Below, one piece after another: positions 33,768 to 45,311 of a DNA stretch of 64,000 nucleotides (position 1 is its first letter; each line of letters begins with the position of its first letter). A program made the translations under genes and the position numbers. Below the pieces are notes generated by a model. It did not search any database. It saw only the letters and a list, made by a program, of their open reading frames with translations, and was not told the DNA's origin. The stretch covers positions 1 to 64,000 of the forward strand of contig JADNRY010000005.1 in assembly GCA_015501585.1 (NCBI GenBank). The letters are read 5' to 3'. Source of the stretch: Rhodocollybia butyracea (lineage: Eukaryota > Basidiomycota > Agaricomycetes > Agaricales > Omphalotaceae).

Positions 33768-35927
33768 TTCCTACCCCTTCTGCTCTCTGGGGCCTTTATC
33801 ATACATGTTTATCTTCGTCCTTGAGCTTTTATGGCGTCCATTCTCTCATCTGGTTTATTTATTAAACAATCGTATACCTATTCTCACTCTAGCACAGTCT
33901 TACTACAAGTTTATACTCGACTGCTTATTCATTATTTCGAGCGACGCGTGGGGCGTCTGACATACTACCCTCGACTACTTTCGATTCTTTTGTAATTGTG
34001 ACCAATCAGGACGCGAGGTTAGCCCAAAAGTACCTTTCCATCCTCAATACAAATGGTTCCAGCTCCAGACGAATCAGGAAGATCTTTCGACTGCTGTTGT
34101 TGATGCTCGATGAAGCATTGCACGTACGAGTCTAAGAAACGTGATTCTCGGTGCTATTGTCGCTCTCCCTCAGGACACCTCGTATGGGTGTGCTCCTCCC
34201 TTCAGCCTGCCCTCAACGAAGTCTGCACCCTGACCGTTCTTCTGAAGCCGGAGAGCTGACATAGCGTGAATAGTGAGATGCTCGGGTAGTCATGTTCACT
34301 CCGCTGAAAAGGGGAGTCGTGATATCTTGATCTTCAGAAAAAAAACCATGGACAAGCAAAACAATACTTTACAACGCCCCTTCAGCTAGGGACGACATAA
34401 GTACATGCGAGCAATCCTTCTTGTTGCACTTGCTCATTACAGTGAAATAGTGTGAATACCAAGTTGTGGACGAGGAGTTGGATGTGGGTCGATATCTATC
34501 AAAATGTTGGCATGTTAGACCTCATCATCTCGACACTCGGACTCTTGGGATAAAGATTACTACATCACTCCAATTATCTATTATTAGGTACTTAGACCAC
34601 CCATGTGGATCCCAAAACGTCCACACAATAAAGAGATCTTGAGCAGGCTAGGGGGACGGCCCACGGTAGCCGTACGGTTCGAGGGTTGTATTTTCATTAG
34701 TCTTGATCAAGGTCCTGATACTTATTTGTTTTGAGCGTATGACTCAAAACTGGTCACTGTACATATCTATACTTATCTGAAGAGGAGTATGTGCCTTAAT
34801 ACACTGTACAGTGCGAGACGCAGAAGCAAGGCTACTATACAATCAACTCAAAGAAAATTAAGTTGGGGGAAAAATGGAGAGACAGTACAAAAAACAAAAA
34901 CAACGGTCGGACCTTTGAATCGGGAGCTCGGTTTCCTTGGGTCAACGGTGATTCAATGCGTCGTGTATGCTCTCAGCCTTCAGATTGGACCTTCGGGCTA
35001 TGCCATAATAACCTTTCTTCTCATTCGATTACTAGGCTCCATTCTCCCTTCTGGCAGTCAAGTTGTACAGCTTACCGCGTGCGTATTTGGATTCGGTTCA
35101 TTCCAAACACAAGTCAAGTAGTGAACAACCCAACAGTTTGCCTTGTAGGTGCATAAACTCAAGATTTGCTGATAAAGCGCTTCCTTAGTTAGGCCTTTAG
35201 GCGCCTAACATGTCACTCTTCGAACACAACCACCACAACGATAAAACATATTTTCAGTAAGCGCAAATCAACTTTTGAATAAACGAGCGGGACAAACGCA
35301 TAAAATACTCAACCTTCAACATTGAGATCGATATCAGGATGGATATCGAGCAACTGCTAAGCTCAAGACGACAAGACGCTCAATTTTTTTAAAAGAGACA
35401 ACCAGAATGCTGTCAAAGGTCAAAGGGGTACTTCCTCCAATTGTACTAGCCCACACCGGCCGTTGAAGCACCGTATGTATCAAAGCTTGAGAATGAGAAA
35501 AATCTGGAATAACATCGGCAGGTTATTTGCTTGCTTCAATTGCACTATATGCCACTAGCCCCCGCAATCGTATTATCATGACACAAACTCCTACTTCCGC
35601 AAGTCATCCAGACAGGAACCGCATACGCTTAGGATTGTTCACTTCAATTACACCAAGCCCATGCCAGCTTTCATCGAAACTCATCATTGATATCTAATAT
35701 CTTGGAGGTTTCATGGAATGGTACTATTGTTCAAGTTCACAGACCCATCTTTCACACCGAGCTCCACCGTATAGTTAATTCTTTGACAATCTGACTGGGC
35801 GAAAGCTTGACAGTATTTTTAAATTTTCTGTCCTCCGACTCACAGCTTGAAGCGCGATGATAAAAGCAGAGAACGTTCTCCCAAATCTTCAGCCAACTGT
35901 CCTACCAGCCCCAGGCCCTTTCTTAGT
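33768..35927. other. 2.2-kb gene-poor stretch
   Basis: The longest gap of the window. Both strands are closed by frequent stops. The best frame (plus, 34789-35121, 110 codons) lacks splice partners and family features. A 12-bp perfect palindrome, TTAGGCGCCTAA, lies at 35197-35208. No transposon termini, tRNA or simple array is apparent. It contains the 3' region of the arrestin-like gene and the promoter of the secreted protein. Confidence 0.5.
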
Positions 35928-37012
35928 ATGATATTCTCCAAATGTAAATCCCCTCTTTTTTTTCGAGACTATGTTACTCTCTGACCACAGTCTAGTTCTC
36001 TTTCGCGCATTCACTTTCCTCGGTGTCGTTGGTAAAATTAATGCCCAGACCGGTCAGTATTTCTTTCATAGAGATAAATAACTTGTCTTATGGTTATGTA
36101 GAAGAGGCTCAACTCAAAGAGCCTTCCATTCCTCCCCTTTCGATCCAGCCCGGTCGGTGGATCTGGACCGGAGGAGGCTATCCTGGCCAGCGTGCCTTCC
36201 GCAAGCAACTTCCCGCGGGGACGGCGCAGGCAACTTGTGTCACCTTCGCTATCACTGCGTAAGTGGTTATCTCTTCCATTCACAACCACTCTGCTAATCT
36301 ATTTACCGACCAGTGATGCTGCTTATACTGTCTGGGTCAATGGAGCCAATATCGGTAGCAACACATTGCATTCAGGCGTCCCAAGTGGTGTGGCATTGGA
36401 CGTTTACAGTGTCTCCATCACCCATCCCATCAGCATTATCGCCGTAAACGTCACCAACCTTGCCAATATTGCTCAGCTCTTCATCACGGGTGTCGTTCAA
36501 TATGCTGACGGAACGCAGACAGCCTTCGTCACAGACACCACCTGGTTGACCCCAGGCGCCATCGCTCCCCCCAAGGATTCCAGAATCTTGACTTTGACGC
36601 CAGTAAATGGTTTGCCGCCGTGGTTAACGGCGACTCAACAATTCCTCCTTACACTCCTTTGTCCCTTGCACCTTTCACTGGAACCGCGTGCGGCCAGTCG
36701 GACAAGCCCGACGATCCTGATGGTCCCATTATTATTCCTCCTTCTCCTACTGTTTGCCCTGTCCTACCACCCCTGCCTATAGGCTCAAGCAGCCCATACT
36801 GGGACCTGCGCTACCAGATTGACTGCGAGGTCCGCAGATTAGAAGAAGCTTTATTTCTCTGCCAACGCGAAAAAAAAAGTGTCATTGACCAGCTCATCAT
36901 CATCATCCAGCAGATTTCTGGAGGCAATGGAACGGACATTTGCCGCTTGATCCACTGTGACACTCAGGCCTTCCACGATTCAGGCATTGAGCCACCTCAA
37001 GCCATACTCTAG
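35928..37012 (+). CDS. Secreted galactose-binding-like (lectin-type) protein, possible frameshift
   Basis: A 16-nt first exon plus exon 2 encode a signal peptide (MIFSKFLFRAFTFLGVVG, cut near INAQT). The mature part has PGRWIWTGGGYPGQRAFRKQ, TFAITADDAAYTVWVNGANI-type strands and IIAVNVTNLANIAQLFITGV, ending the first block at QTAFVTDTTWLTPGAIA. This is the galactose-binding-like beta-sandwich common in secreted Agaricomycete proteins. The expected continuation (FQNLDFDASKWFAAVVNGDS) is present but one base out of frame, at a run of six C (36567-36572). Otherwise a 95-nt intron (36603-36697) would restore the frame but remove that conserved segment. The C-terminus has a Pro-rich linker, a helix (EVRRLEEALFLCQREKKSV) and paired Cys. 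Confidence 0.7.
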
Positions 37013-37473
37013 TAATAATATTTAGGGCGGTTTGAGAGCGGAGGATCTGAAAGCACTTGATGTACAGAGTTAAACGTATGTCATAAATATTAGGATTTTG
37101 GTTGTGTGTGAAAGTGTATTTGACTAATGAGCCCATGAGATAAAGGGGCTCAAAACACGGTGTTGAAAGCGCTTTGACTTATACGACAACGTTACCAGGC
37201 TAAATAGCAATAATATCGTAGCACTGTTGCTGGCGCACTTTCAAATCAAGCTTGAGACTCAAAATATTTATAAGTCTAAAGCCCCGATGTGTATGGATTA
37301 AATAACTCATGTACTGTACAAAGTCTACATTTTACTGATAGTGATATTTTATAGTATCAGGAAGGAGAAAGACACAAATGCAATGCTACACGATACAACA
37401 ACTTGACGATAAATGAAGTTGTGAGCTTAAGCAAGAGATTGAATATCCCAAAACAAAAACGAACAAGAAACGT
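37013..37473. other. Convergent 3' region
   Basis: AT-rich sequence between the secreted-protein gene and the HSF gene, both of which end here. No gene is seen. Confidence 0.55.
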
Positions 37474-39569
37474 TTACTTATCTTTTCGCCTTTTGGTTTT
37501 CGGATTCGGGAGCTGGAGCTTCATCACCTCCATCCCAGAATCCGATTTGCGTTTCTGTGCCCGCGTGTTCATACTGGGACCAACACTCTCAGACGGAGTC
37601 GTCACAGACAACGGCGCAGGGGATTCACCAAGCTGCGACGTAGACGACCCCATATCCATCGCACTGGTCGGCGGACCATCACTACCATCACCTAAACTCT
37701 CCATATTTACCGATCTGTTCACATTATCATCCTCTTTGGGTTGAACAGGAGAAGGAATGGTATTCAAGAAAGAGTTAAACAGTTCCTCGTTTGTTGTCGA
37801 GTTGGCAATATTGATCCCTGGTGAAGGTAGCAAAGCAGTGCTATCCAAGACCGACGTATCAATCTCTCCTCCGTCCACCTCATTGGCCGGTGTGTTAGCT
37901 AGAAAGGAAGGATCAAGACCGAGGTCATGCAGGTCATGCATGAATGAATCGAGTCTGGTGTCACACTTGGCCACATCTTTATCGATATCTGACATCTGTC
38001 TCCAATGCTCCATATATGGTTCATCGAGCGATATAAGACCATCAGAATCACTTATGCCCGTAATCGACTGCGGAGGTAGCTGGGGTAGCGGTGAAGTAGG
38101 GGACAATGAACCGAAATTGAAAGGGGTGAGACTTTGTGTAGGGGAAGAAGGCGGAGGCTGGTCTGATTGAGGGGCTTGTTGGAGTGAACTGAAGTCTAGT
38201 GAATCGGGAAATGATTGACCGTTCAAGGAAGCAAACAGCTGCTGGAGATCTGCTGGTGTCAAATAATTGAGAGCTGCTTGAAATTGGTCTCCGATAGAGG
38301 GTGAATGAGTGGGGGAAAACGGCGGTAAGCCCTCTGGAACATCTGGCCCAGGGTACCGAGGTTGTGTGGAAATGACAGAATTATTGACACTTGGAGAGGC
38401 AGATGCATCGATCAAGGGTGTTGCTGGAGCTTCAGAATTGGGGAGAGACATGGCTATATCAACGTGAGGAGTAGGAACAGAGAATGCGGATATTTCGGTG
38501 CCATCTGGAGAGGAAGGAGATGTAGTAGATGCAGGAGTTTCGATTGAAGCAAAAGGACCTGGACACACTCGTTGAGAAAAATTATGCACAGCAAGGGGAC
38601 ACGTACGAGGAGACTCGGCGGGGGCTGAACTGGCGGCTTCTTCGTCCTGGACCTCCACAACTTCGACCCTTGGGAAACTCTCTCTTTTTTTATCTCCAAT
38701 CATGAGCCGCGAGCTCCTCACAACTGAATGCGGGGACGGCCCACGCTCCTGCTCTTTGGGTCCAGGAGTTGTGGAACGTTGGCCAAAAACACCAGCCAAA
38801 AACTTGACGATACGGTTGAGAACGTCCTGCTGTTTCTGGTGTCGGTTGCGGGCTTCCATAGATTCGCGCCAAAGCAGTTGATTAGAGCGCTTGAGTTCAT
38901 TGAGTTCGGTGGATATGTTCGCTTGGTGGCGTCGAATTGCAGCAATACCGTTTACGATGGCATGAATGTCCAAGGCTTGCCCCGTCGCTGGGTCCGTTTG
39001 TGGTTGAGAAACCGGTGTGGGTGCCACGGCTGGAAAATCAACAACACCCTGCTGTTCTTTGGAGTTGGACGCTGTTTGCTTCTTTCTTTCGATGAGAATC
39101 AGACGATCTTCTTGGCCACGAACGAAATCAGGATGATAGAACTGAGGGCGTTCTGTGTCGGCACTGCTTTTCAGTGCACCCTGCTGGAGATGCGGTATTT
39201 TGTGAAACCCGTACATGTTTAGCTGCCGTACAAACGATGCGAATTTGTTGTGTTTGAACCAAATTCCAAGATGCTCTTTTGCGAGACGTTCATGATCGAG
39301 AACTAGGCATACTATGAGCTTTAGGAAAGGTCCATTGGATTGTAAAGCACTTGCCAAAAAACGAATCTCCGGCATCTGACCAGCAGATCACATCGTTCGT
39401 ATCGGGTTCGCTTACGATTCTAAGGCGAGAATTGAGACGCTGATGTTGAGAGAAACCTTGAAACTACACACTTGTACAGTTTTTGAAGAAAGACTGGAAC
39501 TTTGAGGTTTAATGGAGGGGCATAAGCTGAAGACGAAGTCAGCGCAACCTGTTTGTTGCTCGCAGCCAT
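37474..39569 (-). CDS. HSF1: Heat shock transcription factor (HSF-type DNA-binding domain)
   Basis: Nuclear activator of the heat-shock response. The start MAASNKQVALTSSSAYAPP at 39569 leads to the winged-helix domain in three exons: VPVFLQKLYK, then IVSEPDTNDVICWSDAGDSF, then VLDHERLAKEHLGIWFKHNK and FASFVRQLNMYGFHKIPH (the recognition helix). The second intron has a GC donor (gcaagt, starting at 39354). A trimerisation coiled coil follows (DIHAIVNGIAAIRRHQANIS to RNRHQKQQDVLNRIVKFLA). The rest is a long Ser/Pro-rich tail with acidic activation-like patches (LISLDEPYMEHWRQMSDIDK, FMHDLHDLGLDPSFL), ending in a basic KTKRRKDK that may be nuclear-localising. About 660 residues. A second HSF-like paralogue elsewhere is possible; the symbol denotes the family. 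Confidence 0.93.
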
Positions 39570-39948
39570 GGGCGTAGGAAAACAAAGAAGAGGCAAAGCG
39601 GCTATTTTTGTATTGTAATTGGATACTACGCCACGCCACGCCATGTATTATACGTAGATTTCTCGTCACTGTGCCCTTTGTCTATATACGGTGTCTTTTC
39701 ACGGATTATTAGACTGGAGGGCTCGGGGGCAATTTTGTAAATGGAACTAATACACGTATGTGTGAGCACAGCCATACACCAACACATTGACGTGACTTGA
39801 CGCGTTAGAATTACCTTCCTCAAGGTATACTTCAAATAGAACAACAGTGCTTCAGTCAACTTCGGCAGGATAAAGTACATTCACATCATTGGTCCTCAAA
39901 GAGAAAAGAGTCTAAGATTTCACGACAGCGAGAAGAATACCGAAACGT
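39570..39948. other. HSF promoter and AP-1 sigma 3' region
   Basis: About 380 bases between two minus-strand genes. No clear nGAAn arrays could be assigned, and no gene is seen. Confidence 0.5.
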
Positions 39949-40748
39949 CTAACCACTTCGTGAGCCAAGTCTCGCCATCATATCGTCTGAATTTTCCTGT
40001 TCTTCGACACTGTCGGATTGAGTAACCTAGATAACAGCTTTGTAGATTGAGCATCACAGATTCCAACAAGCAACGTACCACTCGTAGAACTGATTTCTTA
40101 GAGGATTCCTGAAGTTCTCCAGCAATGATCAGCTCATCCAGAATCTACAAATCGTCAGTAAATACAGATAAATACAGCAATCGCAAAGGCCTACAGCGTA
40201 TGCTTTCTGGAAATTGAATATTCTAATGGACGTCAGCGATTGCGGTCCTCCGAAGCAATATAGCCGCTAATCTCACAAATCAAGCTCGCAGACCTGTAAA
40301 AATTATTAGAAACAACGCAGATTCGAAAGAAAGAAACTAACGTTTCCAAAGTATCGATCTAGGACTTCCACATATCTATGTATGATCTCCAGTGTGACGA
40401 GCTCGTTGTCTCCAGAACTTATCCCTGTAACGAAGAATAGCGATGCATATCGGCGGTACACAACTTTGGTATCTAGAAACACCGGGTCCTGGTATCAGAA
40501 TCGCTCAACCCGACTCGAAAACACACACATAGACACCTTTGTACTCCAAAAAGTTACACATTCTTGTTCTCCTCGCCAGCACCAACTGTGTTACATCCTT
40601 CACAATCTTGGCCTTGTTCTTGGGAGGCATCGTTGTAAACCATTTTGCAAGACGAACCTTGCCTGAACGCACACATTAATTGAGGTCTGCTAATGAAAAG
40701 CCATCTAAACATGCCTTGCCGCGAGACGAGCAGAATGTAGTTGATCAT
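39949..40748 (-). CDS. APS1: AP-1 clathrin adaptor complex subunit sigma
   Basis: Small subunit of the AP-1 complex, sorting cargo between trans-Golgi and endosomes. The exons spell [100 protein letters not shown] and [20 protein letters not shown]. This is nearly the family consensus along the whole length of about 155 residues. Seven introns include a GC-AG first intron (donor gcatgt after RQG) and a 17-nt micro-exon at 40277-40293 encoding VCELD and part of L. An acidic end ([20 protein letters not shown]) precedes the stop at 39949. Confidence 0.95.
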
Positions 40749-40910
40749 AAAGAGATCCCGGCGTTCAAATAGGCGCTCGATACACAAAAGTAAGTAATGC
40801 AACCGCAAGACAGGTACATATGTACAATGTTGGGAAATGAATGTCCTCCGAATGTCAGAGATTACAACAACAAAAAATCAAAATAGAAGAATACATGGAC
40901 CACAATTCCC

Positions 40911-43900
40911 TCAACGGCGTCTCTTCAACCCAAAGATTTCATAAAAGTCACCAGTGACTGTCCTCGACCGGCCAGTGGCCCTGGCCTTGATGGCGGTAAG
41001 CTCTAACATCGTCATATCCCAAGGAAATCTTGTCCACTTGCTCGAAGGCTGCTCGCAGTCATATAAGTAGGCATACGATGCCTTTAGACGCATGAGTTCT
41101 TCAGCGGATAAGTACATGTCTGCTCGATCTGGTCCATTGGCGAAATCTCGGGAAAGACTTCGGAGGGTATCCTGGCGCACTTCGATTGGGAGGTCCGTGA
41201 AACCTGCTTTTCCGATCGTGTTGCGATGGTTATCCCGCATAGCTTTGACATGAGCTTTGATCTTCGCCAGGTCAAGCTTCATACCATTACTTTTAGTTTC
41301 GCGTTCCAATCGCTCAGCACGTTCTTCTGCATCGGTCCACGGATTAGTCAAATCCTTGTCCAGAGCAAACGAAAACTGATTGTAGGTTTCATCCACTTTC
41401 TGCTTTTTCTCACTGGCTTTCTTTTCGGCATAATGCTGGAGCTTGTCCATAATGAAGGGATGAAGTTTCGGAGGGCGCACAACAAAGATGTTATCCGTGC
41501 GCACAGTGGATGTCTTGCCCTTGGTTTTCGACTCTGTCTCTTTCCAATGCATCATACCCTTGTCGTACCTCCTGGTGTCTTGTCCCCACAATTCAGGTTT
41601 AGCGATCAGACCGGTTTTTATTCCATCAAGGGTATGGCAAAAGCTGGACATAAGTCAATAACTGAGACTCTAACGAACGCTGAGATCGAACTGACATATG
41701 GGCCATCCTAATGGTTTCGGGATGTGCATAACCTTTCGTATACATCAAAAAGTCGTGCATGTTTGAGGCCCGACCAGCTCCTGAAGCCGTCTTGATACCT
41801 CCAATGAGGTACTCCTGGAAAGCGTGTACTTGGGCCAGTGGGTTATCAGAGGTAACAAGAACGCGGTCAACAAGTTCTGCAACTGTTTCCGTGTGCGTAA
41901 AGAAGTAGCTGGCCTTGATATCTTCTCGTGGATCACCCAGCTTCCGGTCAGCGTTCTTGAACTCAGAGACAATCTCTGGTTGGTACAGAACAAGGGCTTT
42001 ATCACCGTCATAATCACCTACAGAGGTATGATTAGATTTGCGTTTATTACATACCCAAATTTTCATACCTCCTCCAAGCCAGTCTGCTCCGCGCCGAGCT
42101 CCCTTGACCGAAATTAAGATGACATCTGTGTAGTGGCGTAGCTCTAGGCGATCGACTGCTTTCCACTTCAGATAATTGTGTAGTCAGTCTTGCAAACTCC
42201 AGGAATATGTACAAATTTTCACCTTCTGAGCATCAGTGGGAAGCTTGCAAGGGTGTCGAGTGACTATCACTGGACCTATAAGAACGTCCGTGTATTGGCC
42301 ATCTTCAGTGAGAATACCTCGTTGCGAGCTCTTAAAGAAGATTTCACCCTCTTCAAGTATTCCTTCAGGATCTGGGGCATTCTTGAATATCATCTTCAAA
42401 CAAGCAGAGCAACACACTGACCAGGAAGAATAAAACCAGTAAAGGACATAGGAACCTCAATACGGAAGTTCTTGGCATGTTGGTCAATCTGAGAATAGAT
42501 AATTTTTTTGAGCTTCTTTCCCATTACAGCGCACTCGTCAGGCTTGAAGCCAGCATCGATGAACCGCATAACAGTTTCTTCAAGGGAGGAAGGCTGTCCA
42601 GAAACTTCATCACCCCACCAGGCAGTAGATTGCTGTTCTTCTTCCTCCTCATCCAGTGCATCCTCATCATGATCTTCGTTATCACGTTCGGAGTAGCCCT
42701 TCACTCGTGCCATGCCAGACCTGCGCCGTGCAAATCGTGCTGAGAAAACTCCACCGAGACGGCTAAGAGTATCCCATAGGTTTTCCATGTCTTCCGAAGT
42801 CTTCCAGGTAGTGAGGGAGAGGACAAGTGAATCAAGGGTGTTGTCCAACAGCGCATAGAAGACTTTTTTTGAGACACCGTTTTCCGCAAGGTTTATGATA
42901 GTTTCAGCGGACAGTTTGGATTGAAATCGGGGATGCGGTGAGCGGAGGACATCAATAATGCACTGAGCCGGATCCAGAGATGTATACTGAATTTTGTTGG
43001 TACTTGGCCTAATGTATACTCGAGGTTCTATATCAGAGTCACTAGCATGAAGGAGAAGCATCCCCTGTTAGCCACAACGTCAGAATGAGCAGTCTACTAG
43101 GATATACGAAATTTGTCAAACCTTCGCACCCGCAATACGACACTGGATCGCTGTCGGCCAAATGTCCCAGTTAAACTTGTAGTTGAGCTCTCGCAGAGCC
43201 GTTTTATTTATAAGACCAGCTCCGTCCGTCATATCAGAGCCTTCAGCAGAAACTGTAAACCAACATGAGTATTCCTAGGTCTACCAGAGGCTTAAAAGAA
43301 AAAAATCTCACCAACATCGTCGATGTCTTTGATGTTTTCCGGTTTTATCATCAATCCTGGAGCCGAAGTTGATAAACCGAGAGCCAACCTAGAGGCGTAT
43401 TTCGCGGCGGACTAGTTCCAGAGTAAGCTTGGAGTATAGCTATAGCGTATAGGTGGAGCTTTACCTGGTGCATATTTAACTCAACTGGATTATGCCAATT
43501 CAAAAAGTCTGTGAAGCTCAGCCTTGTTGATACTGATTCCGGGACGATCTCGTTCTTTAGAACTTCATTGGTCATGAAAAAGAACACGTTTTTATCCTTC
43601 TCAAGAAAGGCACGGTAAACCCTTCCAGAGATAACCAAAGGTCGTCGAAAGAAGTCCATTAAATCGTTGCTATATCTGATTAGTGATTTGGGAACCTTGA
43701 CCCGCATAAACGACTTCGAACCGAATCGACGGGTGAAACGACATGATGCACCTAACTCAGGCTTCTCTAGTACGACCTTGAACTGGGTTTTTTTGGGGTC
43801 GGAGCCTTTGAGCAATGTAATTCGGCCGCGGAACACAACCCTACCTCCGAACCACTCAGAGTTCTCGTTAAAGCCAAGTCCAGCGTAGGGGTCCTTCGAG

Positions 43901-45032
43901 AGCAGCTCTTCCTCGGTATCAAGTTCTTCGTAAGGAAACTACGAAAATTGGGAACTGTCAGCAAAACTCTCGTATAGAATGAGACGAATTGGGACCTTAG
44001 CTTTGTGTTCGTTGGCGAAGAGGTCGTCGAAATTCTTCTCTGTTTGAGCCGTCGGACTGTTATACTTCCCCAGCAGAATTTTTTCGACCAGAGGTGCTCC
44101 TTTAGCGTTGTTCCCCACCTTCTTCAGCTCATCAAGAGCGGACATCGGGACAGCGTCATACGTTAATCTGTCTGAAGAAACAAGTCGTGCAATCTCCCAA
44201 GCCACACCCCAGGTTAAATTTCTTTGGTCAATCCATTTCTGAACAGCTTTCGAATGGGCCTGACTCGTCGTCAATGCCTGAAATGTCCTTGGTCGCAAAA
44301 AGAGACTTACTACCATCACGGGTGTATAAAGAGACGGGGCTGGTTCATCTTGCCGTAATATTTTTGATGAGCGAGGACTTTGTGAGAGGAAACTATCGCT
44401 AGCAGAACGTTTTCCCAATGAAGTTGGCAAGCTAGCCTTAAATTGATCAGAAGGCGAGGCATCGCTAACGGAACGCTTCGTTAGCCGGCTTGTAGATGCA
44501 ACGTTCGCGTCGACTCCGACTATTGATGTTGATTTTGGTTCAGTGATCTGCGGGGACATTATGGGGGTATTCAAGTGGCCAACGATGAGGGTAGCGGAGC
44601 TAGCTGCTGAATTTAAGGAGTCGGAGACTGGTTGCGTAGGAACTGATCCGGAATCAGCAAACTACACTCGAAAGCAACGAAGATACGAATGCTTACACGA
44701 CCCTTCAAAGCACCTCATGGCTTCTTCGAGGTCAGGATCTGCATCGTAAAAGCTTGAGTGCTAAAACAAGGTCTGTTTGAACTGTTTCTGTCAAGAGATT
44801 TCAACATTCGAACGCACATATGAACGCGGCTCTAATGGTTCCTTGTCGGCATCAGAGGGTTCGGAGGGTTGAGCATTTACTTCAACTTGAGCGTAAAGAG
44901 CATCTATAGGTTTACCCTAATCAGAACACTTTCGCACTTTTAAAAAAGCAGCTTGCCCAGTTGTTCGTCATCAAGAGGCTCTGGCAACTGGTCCCAGTAT
45001 TGTTGCGAGTCATCAACGTACTCAGGGGACAT
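40911..45032 (-). CDS. RNA-dependent RNA polymerase of RNA silencing (QDE-1/RDR family)
   Basis: Cellular two-barrel polymerase that makes double-stranded RNA for Dicer in quelling-type silencing. The catalytic signature DYDGDK (three Asp) sits in GGGDYDGDKALVLYQPEIV at about 42000. Family blocks before it are VVFRGRITLLKGSD, RFGSKSFMRVKVPKSLIRYS, FNWDIWPTAIQCRIAGAKGM, VYIRPSTNKIQY, MSFTGFILPG and GPVIVTRHPCKLPTDAQ. After it come AELVDRVLVTSDNPLAQVHA and GLKRRR at the end. About twelve introns. The N-terminal region (Ser-rich, KRSVSDAS and GKRSASDS) is probably disordered. The start is uncertain: MSPEYVDDSQQYWD at 45032 is chosen, but the frame is open and protein-like slightly upstream (WFEFIIQFAS), so an earlier exon may exist. 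One N-terminal intron probably has a GC donor at 44956. Confidence 0.92.
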
Positions 45033-45311
45033 CGAGGCAAATTGGATGATAAATTCAAACCAAGGTTTTTCGACGATTTCTTGATAATGAGCGAAGAAAG
45101 CTCATAAAAAATAGATCAGGGCTGATTCATAGCTCAAAATTAAAAAGAACGCAGAATTCCAATTTTAAATAAAATGTCGCGCGTGAGTTACTAAACACGT
45201 GCAGCGTGACTGTTCGACGCGCTTTCATGTTCATATCTGTACGAGTCTTTGGAGCGCCCTCACAATGATGTTACTTCGGTGTACTTAAGCTACATATTAG
45301 ATACGTACAGC

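Noticed and set aside
34641..34700. tRNA-like 'ggttcgag' motif
   Set aside because: The flanking bases do not form a T-stem and no acceptor or anticodon arm can be drawn.
34789..35121. Plus frame of 110 codons with hydrophobic stretch
   Set aside because: No start context, no introns and no family similarity; overlapping frames are equally open.
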